A DNA stretch of 64,000 nucleotides, from positions 1-64,000 of the forward strand of contig JAQGBZ010000223.1 in the NCBI GenBank assembly GCA_034687125.1, given 5' to 3'. This DNA comes from Neelides folsomi (Eukaryota; Arthropoda; Collembola; Neelipleona; Neelidae). The number at the start of each line of letters is the position of its first letter. Positions within the stretch are counted from its first letter, which is position 1. Below are positions 1-18,497 of this stretch, in pieces. The notes below the pieces were generated by a model. It was not told the DNA's origin. It ran no database searches and saw only the letters and a list, made by a program, of their open reading frames with translations. The translations under genes and the position numbers were made by a program.

Positions 1-83
1 CTAATTTATAAAGTCGAACAAAATATTAAGGCGGTAGAAACAAAAAGTTGATCTTATGAGTAGTTGACGTCCCACGGAAAATT

Positions 84-230
84 TGGTGATCTTAATCGAA
101 GTTGACATTAACCGAGGTGACACTATCCGAGGTTTAAAGCATTACAATTCCTATACCTATGCCGGGAACATTGAAAAAGGTGATCTTAACCGAGGGGTGA
201 TCTTAACCGAGGTGATCTTAGCCGAGTGTA
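84..230. repeat. Degenerate tandem array of a ~15-16 bp unit
   Basis: About six imperfect copies of a unit close to GGTGATCTTAACCGA lie head to tail, with a non-repeat insert around 140-175. The clearest copies are at about 84-99, 178-193 and 194-222. The repeat falls upstream of the first visible receptor exon, so it is probably intronic. It leaves a frame open across it by periodicity, but nothing suggests coding. The remaining sequence between 230 and 738 shows no feature. Confidence 0.6.
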
Positions 231-738
231 ATTTCCTTTTACTCTATTGGGCCAAGTTTTTTTATCCTTATGAAATTGCTCTTATGGTGTGCAGTGTTAA
301 AATCAAATATCGGATTTAAGGTAAAAATCATGAAAGAAACTCTAATGTTTAAAGCAGCAAATATCTGCAGTTGGTGAAAGTGGCCGTCAAATGCTACGGG
401 GTTAAAAAAAATACTGACCTATCCTTAGTTGGGCAATTTGGGATTTAACTCTTTAAAATTATAAAAAATCTTATTTCTGACATACCTACTTTAAAAGCGC
501 AAATGGAAATTAATGCATTACACTTATTGATTACAAATTACAATAAAATAAAAGCATGATTCTAATGTAAGTAAATAAGATTGATTTGATGTCAAATGAT
601 ATGTATGTTTGAAAGAAGATTTAAAGAATTTTAAGTGACATTGATTGAGTTTGGGTTTGGGTGTAAAACTAAATTTATAGCTTAAATTTAGTTTTGCATG
701 GAAGTCTGTTGTTGTGACTTTTTTCTTTCAATGTGCAG

Positions 739-9586
<8,848 letters not shown>

Positions 9587-9636
9587 GAGTGAAATGATTT
9601 TAATGGTCAAGTTTCCTTTTTGTGTTTTTTTATTTT

Positions 9637-9642
9637 AATAAA
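9637..9642 (+). terminator. Poly(A) signal of the receptor gene
   Basis: AATAAA lies about 50 nt after the TGA at 9584-9586, in a T-rich stretch. The short spacing implies a short 3' UTR. Confidence 0.7.
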
Positions 9643-10627
9643 AGTTTGATCCTCTTTAAAATCCTTTTACATCAAGATAGGAATGATTTATCCCTTTTAA
9701 TCAATAATCTCAAATGTAATATTACACAAATTAATTATATAATTTATTCATATTAATGTACCTACAACACTGTACCATATACCATACCTTTACATTAGAA
9801 TATTTATCGATCTTATCCTTCAAATAAAAACAAATGCATACAGTACAACGCACTTCATAAAGAACACCCATGTTAAATATATTTGAATCATCAAAATAAC
9901 AATAAATAAGAATATTCTAATTAGTTAAATCTTTAAAAACTGCATAAAATTTTCAATTGGGAGGGTTAACTCTTCATAGGCTTGCTATCCCAAAACAATG
10001 TAAATATCGTACTGCAGTTATGATCATAATTAAGATAGGACAGGATAGGAAGGTTAACCTTCCTATCCTAGCGCTCCTCCATTCCCGCTCACAATGGCAT
10101 TGCAATATATCTACATCTGTCTCCATTCTCACTTTCATCATATTTGATGCGATTAGCATATTTATACATAAAATAATGCATGTTCTTGACAGTGACAAAC
10201 TTAACAATTCTAGAGTAATTTCGTTGTAAATTCTAAACATTTATCAACAATGAAATTTATATTGCTAGATAGAAATTTAATTAGTTCATCATAGAAAATA
10301 GTAAAATGGAAGTGAACGAGCTCATTCGCCTCCTTTTAATCCATCTGAGGGACACCACCCAAAAAGCTTCTCCTTATAAATTATAAAATTTCGGTTTTAT
10401 TTTAGATTATTAAAAATTTTAATTTAAATCAATATTTCTAAAAATTTGAGAAAAAAACTGTAAGGATAGTTGGTCGAGGAATAGAAAAACTATCAATTTT
10501 CTAGATCGAATTCCGTAATACAAAATTTTCGAAAAACCTCTGGTAGATTATGATCATAACTTAGCTCACTAACATTAACTGTAATACATAAATATTTAAA
10601 TGGGATGTTAAATAATTTAAATTTATG
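9643..10627. other. Intergenic sequence between convergent receptor and dsRBD genes
   Basis: AT-rich sequence with no supported gene. It contains the 28-bp palindrome at 10042-10069 and, on the minus strand, a candidate poly(A) signal for the dsRBD gene at 10396-10401 (TTTATT on plus). Confidence 0.6.
10042..10069. repeat. Perfect 28-bp palindrome with no loop
   Basis: AGGATAGGAAGGTT is followed directly by its reverse complement. A nearby GATAGGACAGGATAGGA shows local duplication of the same motif. No function can be assigned. Confidence 0.8.
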
Positions 10628-11616
10628 TTACGTATACATTATTGCTGGTGGTTCGTCACTTGAGGGTTCATCACTGGTTGGCTGGTCAATGACTGCCTGG
10701 TCACTGGCTGGTTCTTCACTGACTTGCTGGCCACTGGCTGGCTGGTCGCCAAGGTTTGGAGGATCCTGAACAGGAACAGCCGGACGATTTGCGATAGCAG
10801 CGTCAATCGCATCCCATGATTCGGCTTGAAATCGTCTCAAGATGGAAATGATTGCTCTTCGTGCGAGCTCTAAACGAATTCGTTTCTTGCTAGGTCCAAG
10901 AACTTCGATCCGGAGTGCCATTTCTTCCATCGTCAATTCTATTTTAAACCTAGGAAAATGAGATGGTCCTTGCATCTCAAGCTCCTTTATGAATATTTAA
11001 AATAAACTTGAATTAGATCATGAAACTCATTGTAAGAACAAAAAGATCAATACTTTATATTTCAGAATTAAAGAGTTAAACATACATTGTATGTTGGCAA
11101 AGAAAAACTATGCCGGATGCAAAATTGGTTTAAGTTAGCTGTTGCATAAATGTCTCTGAGAATTGATCTCTCATATTCGCTGTGAACCGGAAAGTCAGGC
11201 GAAATCGCAGGTTCGGGAATGTCCACAGGTTGAGCTCTTCCCTGGAAAATATCTTCTGCGGTTACAGGAAGGGCCTCAATCATAGCTATGGCTGCTAGCG
11301 TTCGAGCCTCTTTAAGTGTAAAGGCTCTTCCATCAGCTTGAAAAATACAAAAACATTTTTCATTACCATTTTATATATTATATAAATAAATCATTGAATT
11401 AGTAATGGGTCATCAATTAAATTAACGAATAGGTTTATTTATTTATGTTGTCTTACTCGTATATTCGACCTCTTCATAAGTATAAAATATTTTTAGCACA
11501 AATCCTAAAGGGCTCGAATAATAGGTTTCCCTAAACACCGGTATTTTTTTCCTTTGGGACAGCTCATGGAGAACCGAAATGGGATGTTTCCCAAGCAAAT
11601 CAATTCCAGGCACCAT
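10628..11616 (-). CDS. Double-stranded-RNA-binding protein with two dsRBDs (TARBP/PACT/Loqs/R2D2-like)
   Basis: Three exons, transcribed right to left: 11616-11457, 11336-11086, 10981-10628 (765 nt, 254 aa, phases 1 and 0 agree). dsRBD1 (about residues 10-76) opens with KHPISVLHELSQRKKIPVF, which resembles the first domain of TARBP/PACT/Loqs; its C-terminal basic motif is degenerate (TLKEART instead of SKKEAK). dsRBD2 (about 109-188) has GPSH and GPSKKR, the residues expected to contact RNA. A third domain is absent. The tail (about 195-254) is acidic with imperfect SD-E/QP repeats encoded by tandem DNA repeats at about 10650-10745. The family partners Dicer or binds structured RNA; the exact orthologue is unclear. 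The start at 11616 follows an in-frame stop near 11652, so an upstream exon is possible. The final exon could start at 10975 instead (next AG), losing two residues. Confidence 0.8.
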
Positions 11617-11857
11617 TTTGCGAAACAAGAGCTTGACAAGGACCAGTTGAGACTAGCGAAATTGAAGGGAGAGATTGAACATGTCCGATCTGACTCGAGT
11701 GATTGATTGGAATGACTGAGGCTTCGTTTCGTGGTTCGCAATTTATCACAATTGCAATTTGAGGCCCGGGCTCTTGATTTGAGGCCCATGACATGCCGTA
11801 TGCTTGAATTTCGCGTGTGTCTAAATGATGAAATTCCTCAATACGCCAATGTCTCAT
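11600..11857 (-). other. Upstream open frame overlapping the dsRBD start codon
   Basis: A true ATG at 11857 opens an 85-codon frame ending just inside the dsRBD coding exon, in a different frame, and it spans the ATG at 11616. If this region is 5' UTR, it is an overlapping upstream ORF expected to repress the main start. It could instead be part of an unresolved upstream exon. The peptide has no family I recognise. Confidence 0.4.
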
Positions 11858-12238
11858 TTCAATGTTATTTGCATAAGGGAAATGGGAAGAGATTTTTGAG
11901 ACAACCCAATGTGAGCTTTTCTCAAAGTCTCATTGGCTATTCTACCCAACTCATTGACGTTAAAAGAAGAGATCCGATTTATCAATTTGCGATCGTCTCC
12001 TTGCACTTTGCAAAGTCTTTGTACACCTGCCCTCCACTCCACACCGTTGCAGTTGCACCTTGCAGTCTTGCTCCTTAAGAAAATCACCCTCAAGTCTGTT
12101 TCAGTATGTTCTTTAAAAATCTTTGAATAAGACTTTCTAGTTCTAATTTAGTATTTGTAGATTAATTCTATTTAAATTTAAATTATTAATAAATTAATGT
12201 GACAAATATTGATTACCTTAGATAAAAGCGGATTAAAT
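11617..12238. promoter_or_regulatory. Shared head-to-head promoter region of the dsRBD gene and LRRC59
   Basis: The two start codons face away from each other across 622 bp, so both promoters must lie here unless there are distant 5' exons. The stretch 11700-12080 is less AT-rich than its surroundings, with scattered CpG, and is stop-poor in several frames. I see no convincing TATA box placed for either gene. Confidence 0.5.
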
Positions 12239-13902
12239 ATGGGCTTGATTGGGATAAGAGAGAAAATCGACGGAAATGAACTTGACTTGAGTCTCATGAA
12301 CCTTAAGCAAGTCCCGCTGGATGAATTGTCAAAATGTCAGATAATCAGAAATTTGGACTTGTCAAACAACAAACTTGTCATCATTCCATTTGAATTCCCA
12401 ATGGTCCTCTGTCAAATCACACAATTGGATTTGAGCAAGAATGAGATTCGAACACTTCCCGAAAATTTTGGAGAAATTCGTAATCTCCTCCATTTGGACT
12501 TGTATTCAAATAAGGTCAACATTTGATTTTGATTATATAATAATTATATAATCAAATATATAATTATTATTATAAATTAATTACAAAATTTATATGAATA
12601 TTATATAATACTATCAGTTTAAATAAATCATATTTTGTATAATATTTTAGCTTGAAACTTTACCAATAAGTTTTGCTTTCTTGAAGAAACTCAGATGGTT
12701 GGACCTGAAAGACAATCCACTCATTCCAAACTTGGTCAAAGTATGTTTCATTTATTGTTAGCTTAATTCTTAAAACCACGTACTTTCCCAGTATATTTAT
12801 TATCATTATTAATTGAATATTTGTATTAATTTGCAAATTACTTCATTTGTGCTAATTGATTTATGAATCTTGTAGATCTGTGGATCTTGTTCCAACGAAA
12901 CAGAATGCAGAACGAGTGCCAAAAGGTACATAAACATTAATTATTATATTATTAACTAATTTCATTAATTGAAAATTCAATTTCTGTAATTATGTTAGGG
13001 TTGTGACTTACATGGGAGATATCGTGAAACAGGTGGAAGCAAAACACCAGAGCATGATAATAGAAAACAAAGGTGAATATCATTTGTATTCATACATAAA
13101 TAAATATCGATAAAACAACCAAAATTGTTATTTTACGACCATTTAAATTTTCGCTGAATCATTAAATTTCCTCAATTTATTTAAGAAAATGTAGCCGAAG
13201 AAACCGACGATGAAAGTGGGAAAGACAACGTTAAATTTACAGAGGAGGATAACGAAGATTTGTTCCAAAGGCCCAAACCAAAAGCCAAAAAAGGTCTCTT
13301 TAATTATATGTTATGCATATTTGACGTTTAAATACTTGTAATATATACGTAATTTGACTTTTCCTCGAGGAGTTTCAATATTGAAATAACAGTTAGATTA
13401 ATTTGCATTGTTTTTGTTTATCAAAGGTGGGAAGAGAGATAAGGGAGGGGGGAAACGCGAAGAAGTTAAGCAAGTACAAGCGATAAAACTCACCTCATCC
13501 AACTTTTCTGAATGCAAAATGAGAAATGACGACCAGCTCTCTCGCAACCAGAAAACGTCGACATGTATGCTTACTTTTCTTTTCTTTGATGAGTATTGTT
13601 ATTTACTTATTAATTTCTAACAATAATTTTATTTTTAATTAAATCTATTTCATTAATTTCTTTCCATTGACTATTGTTGACTTTTTGTAGGTGTAAGTCT
13701 TTCACGTCAAATCTTGTGGTTCTTCTTGTTCATCACTATGTTTATCTTCATGGATGCTGTATACTTTGAATCTTCCAAAACCACTTCCGCTCTCGATTTC
13801 CTCACCGAGTTCGCAGCAAAGCAAGGAGTTCCATTACAGTTGGACTTTCTTTACGACATCGAAGGCAGAATCAAAGATATGGCTCAATCAATCTTCATGT
13901 AA
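12239..13902 (+). CDS. LRRC59: LRRC59: leucine-rich-repeat ER membrane protein
   Basis: Seven exons: 12239-12514, 12651-12740, 12876-12925, 12999-13072, 13186-13293, 13427-13564, 13691-13902 (948 nt, 315 aa; all phases agree). The N-terminus ([20 protein letters not shown]) matches the LRRC59 family opening, followed by about four leucine-rich repeats ([31 protein letters not shown]). A charged Lys/Glu-rich linker follows. The single membrane segment lies in the last exon (about residues 252-268, [14 protein letters not shown]). LRRC59 is an ER/nuclear-envelope protein linked in vertebrates to FGF1 import and ER-associated translation. The ATG chosen gives the family's usual N-terminus, with no in-frame ATG closer upstream. 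Confidence 0.92.
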
Positions 13903-15114
13903 ATAACTAACGATACGAGAATTAACAACATACCTAACATCAAATACAATTCATTGGATTCGACAAACTTTTATTATCAAGTGACAGTTAAATTTAAACG
14001 AGTATATATATTACCAAATTATAAAATTCACAATTCGTCATTGTACGCTAAGCATTCTTAATCCTTTATTTTATTACCTGATTGATTACTTATTTATTAT
14101 AATGAGAAATGTACTATTTTTCCCCTATTTATTTAACCTATAATCCTATTCGTGATAAAAAAAACCATGCTAAATTATACGTGTCATTGTTTGTTAAATA
14201 TATAGTTATTATTAAATACTGTTGTTGCATTGACTGTTATTTATGTTAAGTTTTTCAACTAAATAAAATCATCAGTTATAAATTAAAAACATTAAAACTT
14301 TATTGATATTAAATGACGTGTAATTATGCTTATCATGATATTCATACATATTTCATATGTCTTGAACGTCCTAACCAACATGGTACAAATCTATTCATAA
14401 TTCTGAATAATTCATAACCATTTATTCACAGAACATTTATAATGTAATAAATTTGTCTACTACCTATAGTAATAATTTAGTAAATTAAGCTTAAACTTTA
14501 ACGGCACACAAGCTTAAATACTATTAAATGATTCATCGAGGGTTATTAACCAGTTGATAGGATGGCTCGTTGATAAACATTCCTAATATGCATATCAGCA
14601 CTCTAACAATTATTTTACAAAGAATTGAAGCTATGTAGGTACTTAATTCTAATAGGAATGAATTGAACCATTTTCGGGCGATCTGATGATAATATCTGCG
14701 TGTCTCCTTCGCTATAAGAGAACTAAATAGATTTTCATAGAGAGATCTTCTTTTCTAGCAGCTGCACTTTTACTCTCTTTACGACTTACTTAACTTCAGA
14801 TTATTAAATTAACTGGTAAGTAGGACACATTAAGCACTATAAACAGTTATTAACATTATGTTCCTCGATTTTAATTGGATTCATTAGCTTTAATCTGCAA
14901 CCTCATTCAATATACATATTATTCATGAATTCTTTCATATGATAATCTGATTCAATATACATAGCAGAAAATATCTGTGTACAAGTCAATTTATATTTAA
15001 TAATACTTGTTTACTGTAGATAAGTTTCATTTAAACAAAATTCTTTACCCTTTATATTCAGATCGTGACCAAGGGTTAAGGTGAATTAAGTGGAACGCAA
15101 GGCAGCTTAAAACG
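13903..15114. other. LRRC59 3' UTR and intergenic sequence up to ATOX1
   Basis: Very AT-rich. A poly(A) signal AATAAA at 14262-14267 could end LRRC59 (360 nt 3' UTR). No coding frame, RNA gene or transposon was recognised. The part just before 15115 should contain the ATOX1 promoter. Confidence 0.5.
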
Positions 15115-15533
15115 ATGACGGTATTTTATTTAATTATATCACCGCATTTCTAATTTCTAATTCTAATGACCGTGGTACATTTATTAGTTAATTTGATCGA
15201 GTAATCAATGCAGAAATTAAATTATTGTTCTTATTAATAGCATTACGATTTTGAAGTTGCAATGACATGCGAGGGATGCTCTGGAGCAGTTAAGCGGATT
15301 CTTGAGCGCAATAAAGGTTACAACAATTGAAAATATTTTTAAAATAATAAAATTTAACACATCCGGTTAGGAATTAAATTAACTTTACTCTAATAGATAA
15401 GGGGATTGCAAATTTTGAGATTGATCTTGAAAAGAAGACTGTCAGCGTTGAGTCAAGCACTTTAAGTGCTGAGGAAGTCGAAGCAATGGTCGCAAAATGT
15501 GGCAAAGATGTCAAATTCATTGGGAGTCGTTAA
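15115..15533 (+). CDS. ATOX1: ATOX1-type copper chaperone
   Basis: Three exons: 15115-15120 (only ATG ACG), 15241-15316, 15397-15533 (219 nt, 72 aa). This is a single heavy-metal-associated domain. MTCEGCSGAVKRIL carries the copper-binding CxxC pair at Cys12 and Cys15 of the MTCxGC motif, and the C-terminal KCGKDVKFIG contains the conserved lysine loop. The length matches the family (about 68-73 aa). The protein shuttles Cu(I) in the cytosol to P-type ATPases of the secretory pathway. The first coding exon is only six bases; the splice sites GTATTT and TTAATAG around it are acceptable and phase 0. A poly(A) signal AATAAA follows at 15706-15711. Confidence 0.93.
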
Positions 15534-16364
15534 TGTGACCTTCTCTATGATACTCCACCACACACAAATACATAAACCACTTTGATTTCTTTAGAATTTT
15601 ATTGCAAAATACCTTGTTAAAATAATACAAACTAAACATTACCAAATTACCTTTATCTAAAATTGTCTAAAAAGCATGTCAACTATTAATTGGGATACTC
15701 TTTTGAATAAATAATAATGTAACATTAGTTTGTAAGTTAATTTATTTATGCCACTGAAAATTATGGGATATTTAAAAAATTTATTATGCTATTTAATTAT
15801 TTTAAGTAAATGTTTTTACTCCTAGACTATCATGTCTCAAAGTCAGATATATTATGATATTATGAATAAATGAGGAAATTTTATTTTAAAATGTATAAAA
15901 CTTTATTTCACTTGCGAAAATCTCGGGAATTCAATTATCCAACCACAAAAATATAAAATTAGTGTGATTTGATACTGACCAGACACTTAATAAGAACATG
16001 TTCATATGGTAGGAAATTAAAATATAAGTTTGTACACTTTATAAATTTGTAATTTAAAGTAATAATATTCAAATATAATTTACACTCATTAATTTTATGG
16101 GTTCAAAGAGAATATCACATTGTTACCTATTTAAAATAATAATAAAATGAATTTTGAATGTTTTGATCCAAAAAGTACTAATTAGTTCCAACCTTTGATT
16201 AATTAGTTACATAAGTTGTAAAATGATAAAATTGCATACTTATAATTTTATTATTATTTACTTTGGATCGGAGATCAAATTCGTGTTTAGAAACTTGTAA
16301 ATTTTTAAGTGAGGTATTAATAATTTGTGAAATTGATCAATTAAAATTTAGAATATTAGGGAAT
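15534..16364. other. Convergent intergenic sequence between ATOX1 and the POC1-like gene
   Basis: AT-rich with no coding frame of note. It contains poly(A) signals for both neighbours: 15706-15711 (plus) and 16247-16252 (TTTATT, minus-strand AATAAA about 113 nt after the POC1-like stop). Confidence 0.6.
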
Positions 16365-17614
16365 TTAAATGAAGGATTTGATACAATGTCGCCAGACCAA
16401 AATCTCTTTTCCTTCCCCTCCCGTCGCAATAAATTTCCCATCATCTGAGGAAGCCACAGCGCGTAAGCTTTCTTTGTGTCCGAAATAAGTCAAGATCCTC
16501 CGTCCCTCGACGATATCCATCACTTTGATTTGAGCATCTGTTCCAACGCTGAAGATGTAGTCACCAGAACAATGAGTGACAAAATCGCTCATATTAGTCT
16601 ATGAAAAATATGGGAACATTTTTAAAATCACAATAAAATATTTAAATCGAATCATTTAACTATTTTTAATACCTTGTGAATCGCCTCGTAAAGTTGAATG
16701 ACTTGTAATTCATTTTCATTCTTCAGTCGCTCCATCCTAGTGTCAGTAATGAGTAAACTTCCAGAAGCTGTGGACATTGCAAGGTAATGACCAGCTCCAG
16801 GTCCAGGATTGAATTCAACCTTCGTTGGAACTGAATCGAGATAGCGATGAGAGACGGGTTCTTTAACGCGAAGGTCCATCACATATACAAACTTGTCCTC
16901 GGAAGCTGAACAGATCAATTGGCCATCAGGGGAGAATCGGACAGAGTTGACCCAATGATTATGCTGAGTATACGACGACTTGAACATTGGCTTTAATTGC
17001 CTGATTCCAATTCGCTCCAGAGCCCACAACTTGATTGACTGATCATTGGAGCATGTTGCAATCAGATTTTCGTTGACAGGACAAAATGAGCAGGATCGGA
17101 CGCTAGAAGAATGAGCATCCCATTTCATCACAGCTCCATTTGATTTGGTCGTGAAGAGACGTAAAGTCTTGTCGGCAGAACACGAAAGAATATTTTCTCC
17201 ACCGCTCGATATGTCAATGTCATTCACAGCTCCAGAATGCCCTTGAAAACTAAAAAAGTTCTTTTAATTTTATATTTTATTAATTCTAAAATCATTACAA
17301 AGTCGTTCAATTATAGGACCAATTCTTGATGTACAAAATACATATAGGTATGTATAGGTATTTTACCTCAGACAAATATTTCTTGCTGGTTTGCTTTTGC
17401 TGTTCGTATTCAAATTCCACATAAGTACAGTTCCGTCCGATCCTCCAGAAATGAGTTTGTCAAGCATTGGGTGAAATTTGAGGGCGTTGATCATCCCTCG
17501 ACTTCCATTTAAGTGATGCATCAATTCGGAATCAGTTACCGTCATCTTCCTCTGATTTCGAAGTTGATCTTCGAGGGATAAATCCAATGAAATGTCCTGC
17601 TTCACAATGTCCAT
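16365..17614 (-). CDS. POC1: POC1-like WD40-repeat protein (centriole protein homologue)
   Basis: Three coding exons, right to left: 17614-17367, 17249-16673, 16598-16365 (1,059 nt, 352 aa, phases 2 and 0 agree). Seven WD40 blades fill nearly the whole protein, for example GGSDGTVLMWNL, SADKTLRLF, SNDQSIKLW, SASEDKFVYVMDL and GTDAQIKVMDIVEGR. The HNHWVNSVRFSPDGQLI blade and the last two blades align closely with vertebrate POC1A/B by eye. The C-terminal POC1 coiled coil is absent: the protein stops about 8 residues after the last blade, so either this lineage lost it or it is a shorter relative. POC1 proteins stabilise centriole microtubule triplets. A 5' UTR intron is likely (17635-18038). 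Confidence 0.8.
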
Positions 17615-17634
17615 GTTCACTTAAATTGAAGTCA

Positions 17635-18038
17635 CTAAAAACAAAGAAAAAATTAAGTTTCCTAATAAATATTATCAATGACTTAGGTTATTGAAAAATA
17701 GAGACACTCTATTATAGAGAATGCCGATAGCAATAACCAAGTTCATTTATAGTAAAGTAAAGTGCACTTCTCGATTCAAATAAATCTTTTAATTAAAAAA
17801 ATTGAAATTACCTTTGTTAAATTAATATATTACTAAATATATTCTTTGTTCTATAATATAATATAATATATATATATATCTATGAAATTTCCATTTTCCT
17901 TCACACAGAAAGGAAAATGGAAATTTCATCAGCTTTAGCTCAGCCCGTAAAGTGTAAAATTTGTATTTAAGTAAATGAATGACTAAAACACATAATGATT
18001 CGATATCTCAATTCCATGACAATGTTTAATGGACTTAC
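17635..18038 (-). other. Probable 5' UTR intron of the POC1-like gene
   Basis: On the minus strand a strong donor (AAC then GTAAGTCC at 18038) and a strong acceptor (TTTGTTTTTAG ending at 17635) flank 404 bp just upstream of the ATG at 17614. The first, non-coding exon would lie to the right of 18038. The intron contains an AT dinucleotide run (about 17857-17878) and the hairpin at 17882-17929. I infer this from splice signals only. Confidence 0.5.
17882..17929. repeat. Perfect 20-bp inverted repeat with 8-nt loop
   Basis: ATGAAATTTCCATTTTCCTT and its exact reverse complement are separated by CACACAGA. It lies in the probable 5' UTR intron of the POC1-like gene. The stem is shorter than most animal pre-miRNA stems, and its role is unknown. 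Confidence 0.85.
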
Positions 18039-18497
18039 GTTGGAAATTTGTGGCGAGATTTAAAGGTCACTGGAGAGGGGAGGAGGATTTTGAACTTTTG
18101 ACCGTTGGTGTTGTTTGGGAGGAATGAGGAATTTTTCGTGTTTGGACAAGTCTAATCCTGAAACTAGCCGCCTTTGTCATGCGCCCAATCTCTTGGCCTT
18201 TCTCCGGCTTTCTCAATATGTATACCAATACTCAATATCTACCCAATTAACGATAAGTTAGGTACCTAAGTTAAGTTAGTAAAAGTATTTAATTAAACTT
18301 TGCACTTTACAATGTCGTTAAGCATTATGACACCTAACAATTGGCACATGCATTTAAATATGTTAGAGTTTAAATGGTCAAACATTTAGCCGTTAACGAT
18401 CTCACAATTTAGTTTATACAAACTTAAAAACGATTAAAAGCCAATAGTAATTATGAAGTAGCGCTATTAAAACTTAATAGAGTACTTATATTTTTTA
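18039..18497. other. Probable POC1-like promoter and 5' exon region; oxygenase 3' flank
   Basis: The stretch 18050-18220 is less AT-rich than the sequence around it and should hold the first non-coding exon and promoter of the POC1-like gene, read leftward. The remainder to 18497 is AT-rich 3' flank of the oxygenase gene. No other feature is seen. Confidence 0.4.

Noticed and set aside
11731-12078. 115-codon plus-strand frame in the shared promoter region as a gene or LRRC59 extension
   Set aside because: It is not in frame with the LRRC59 start, has no family match, and lies opposite stop-poor minus-strand frames in the same less AT-rich block.
12529-12555. AT-rich inverted repeat in the first LRRC59 intron
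   Set aside because: A 12-bp stem made only of A/T-rich sequence is expected by chance in such introns.
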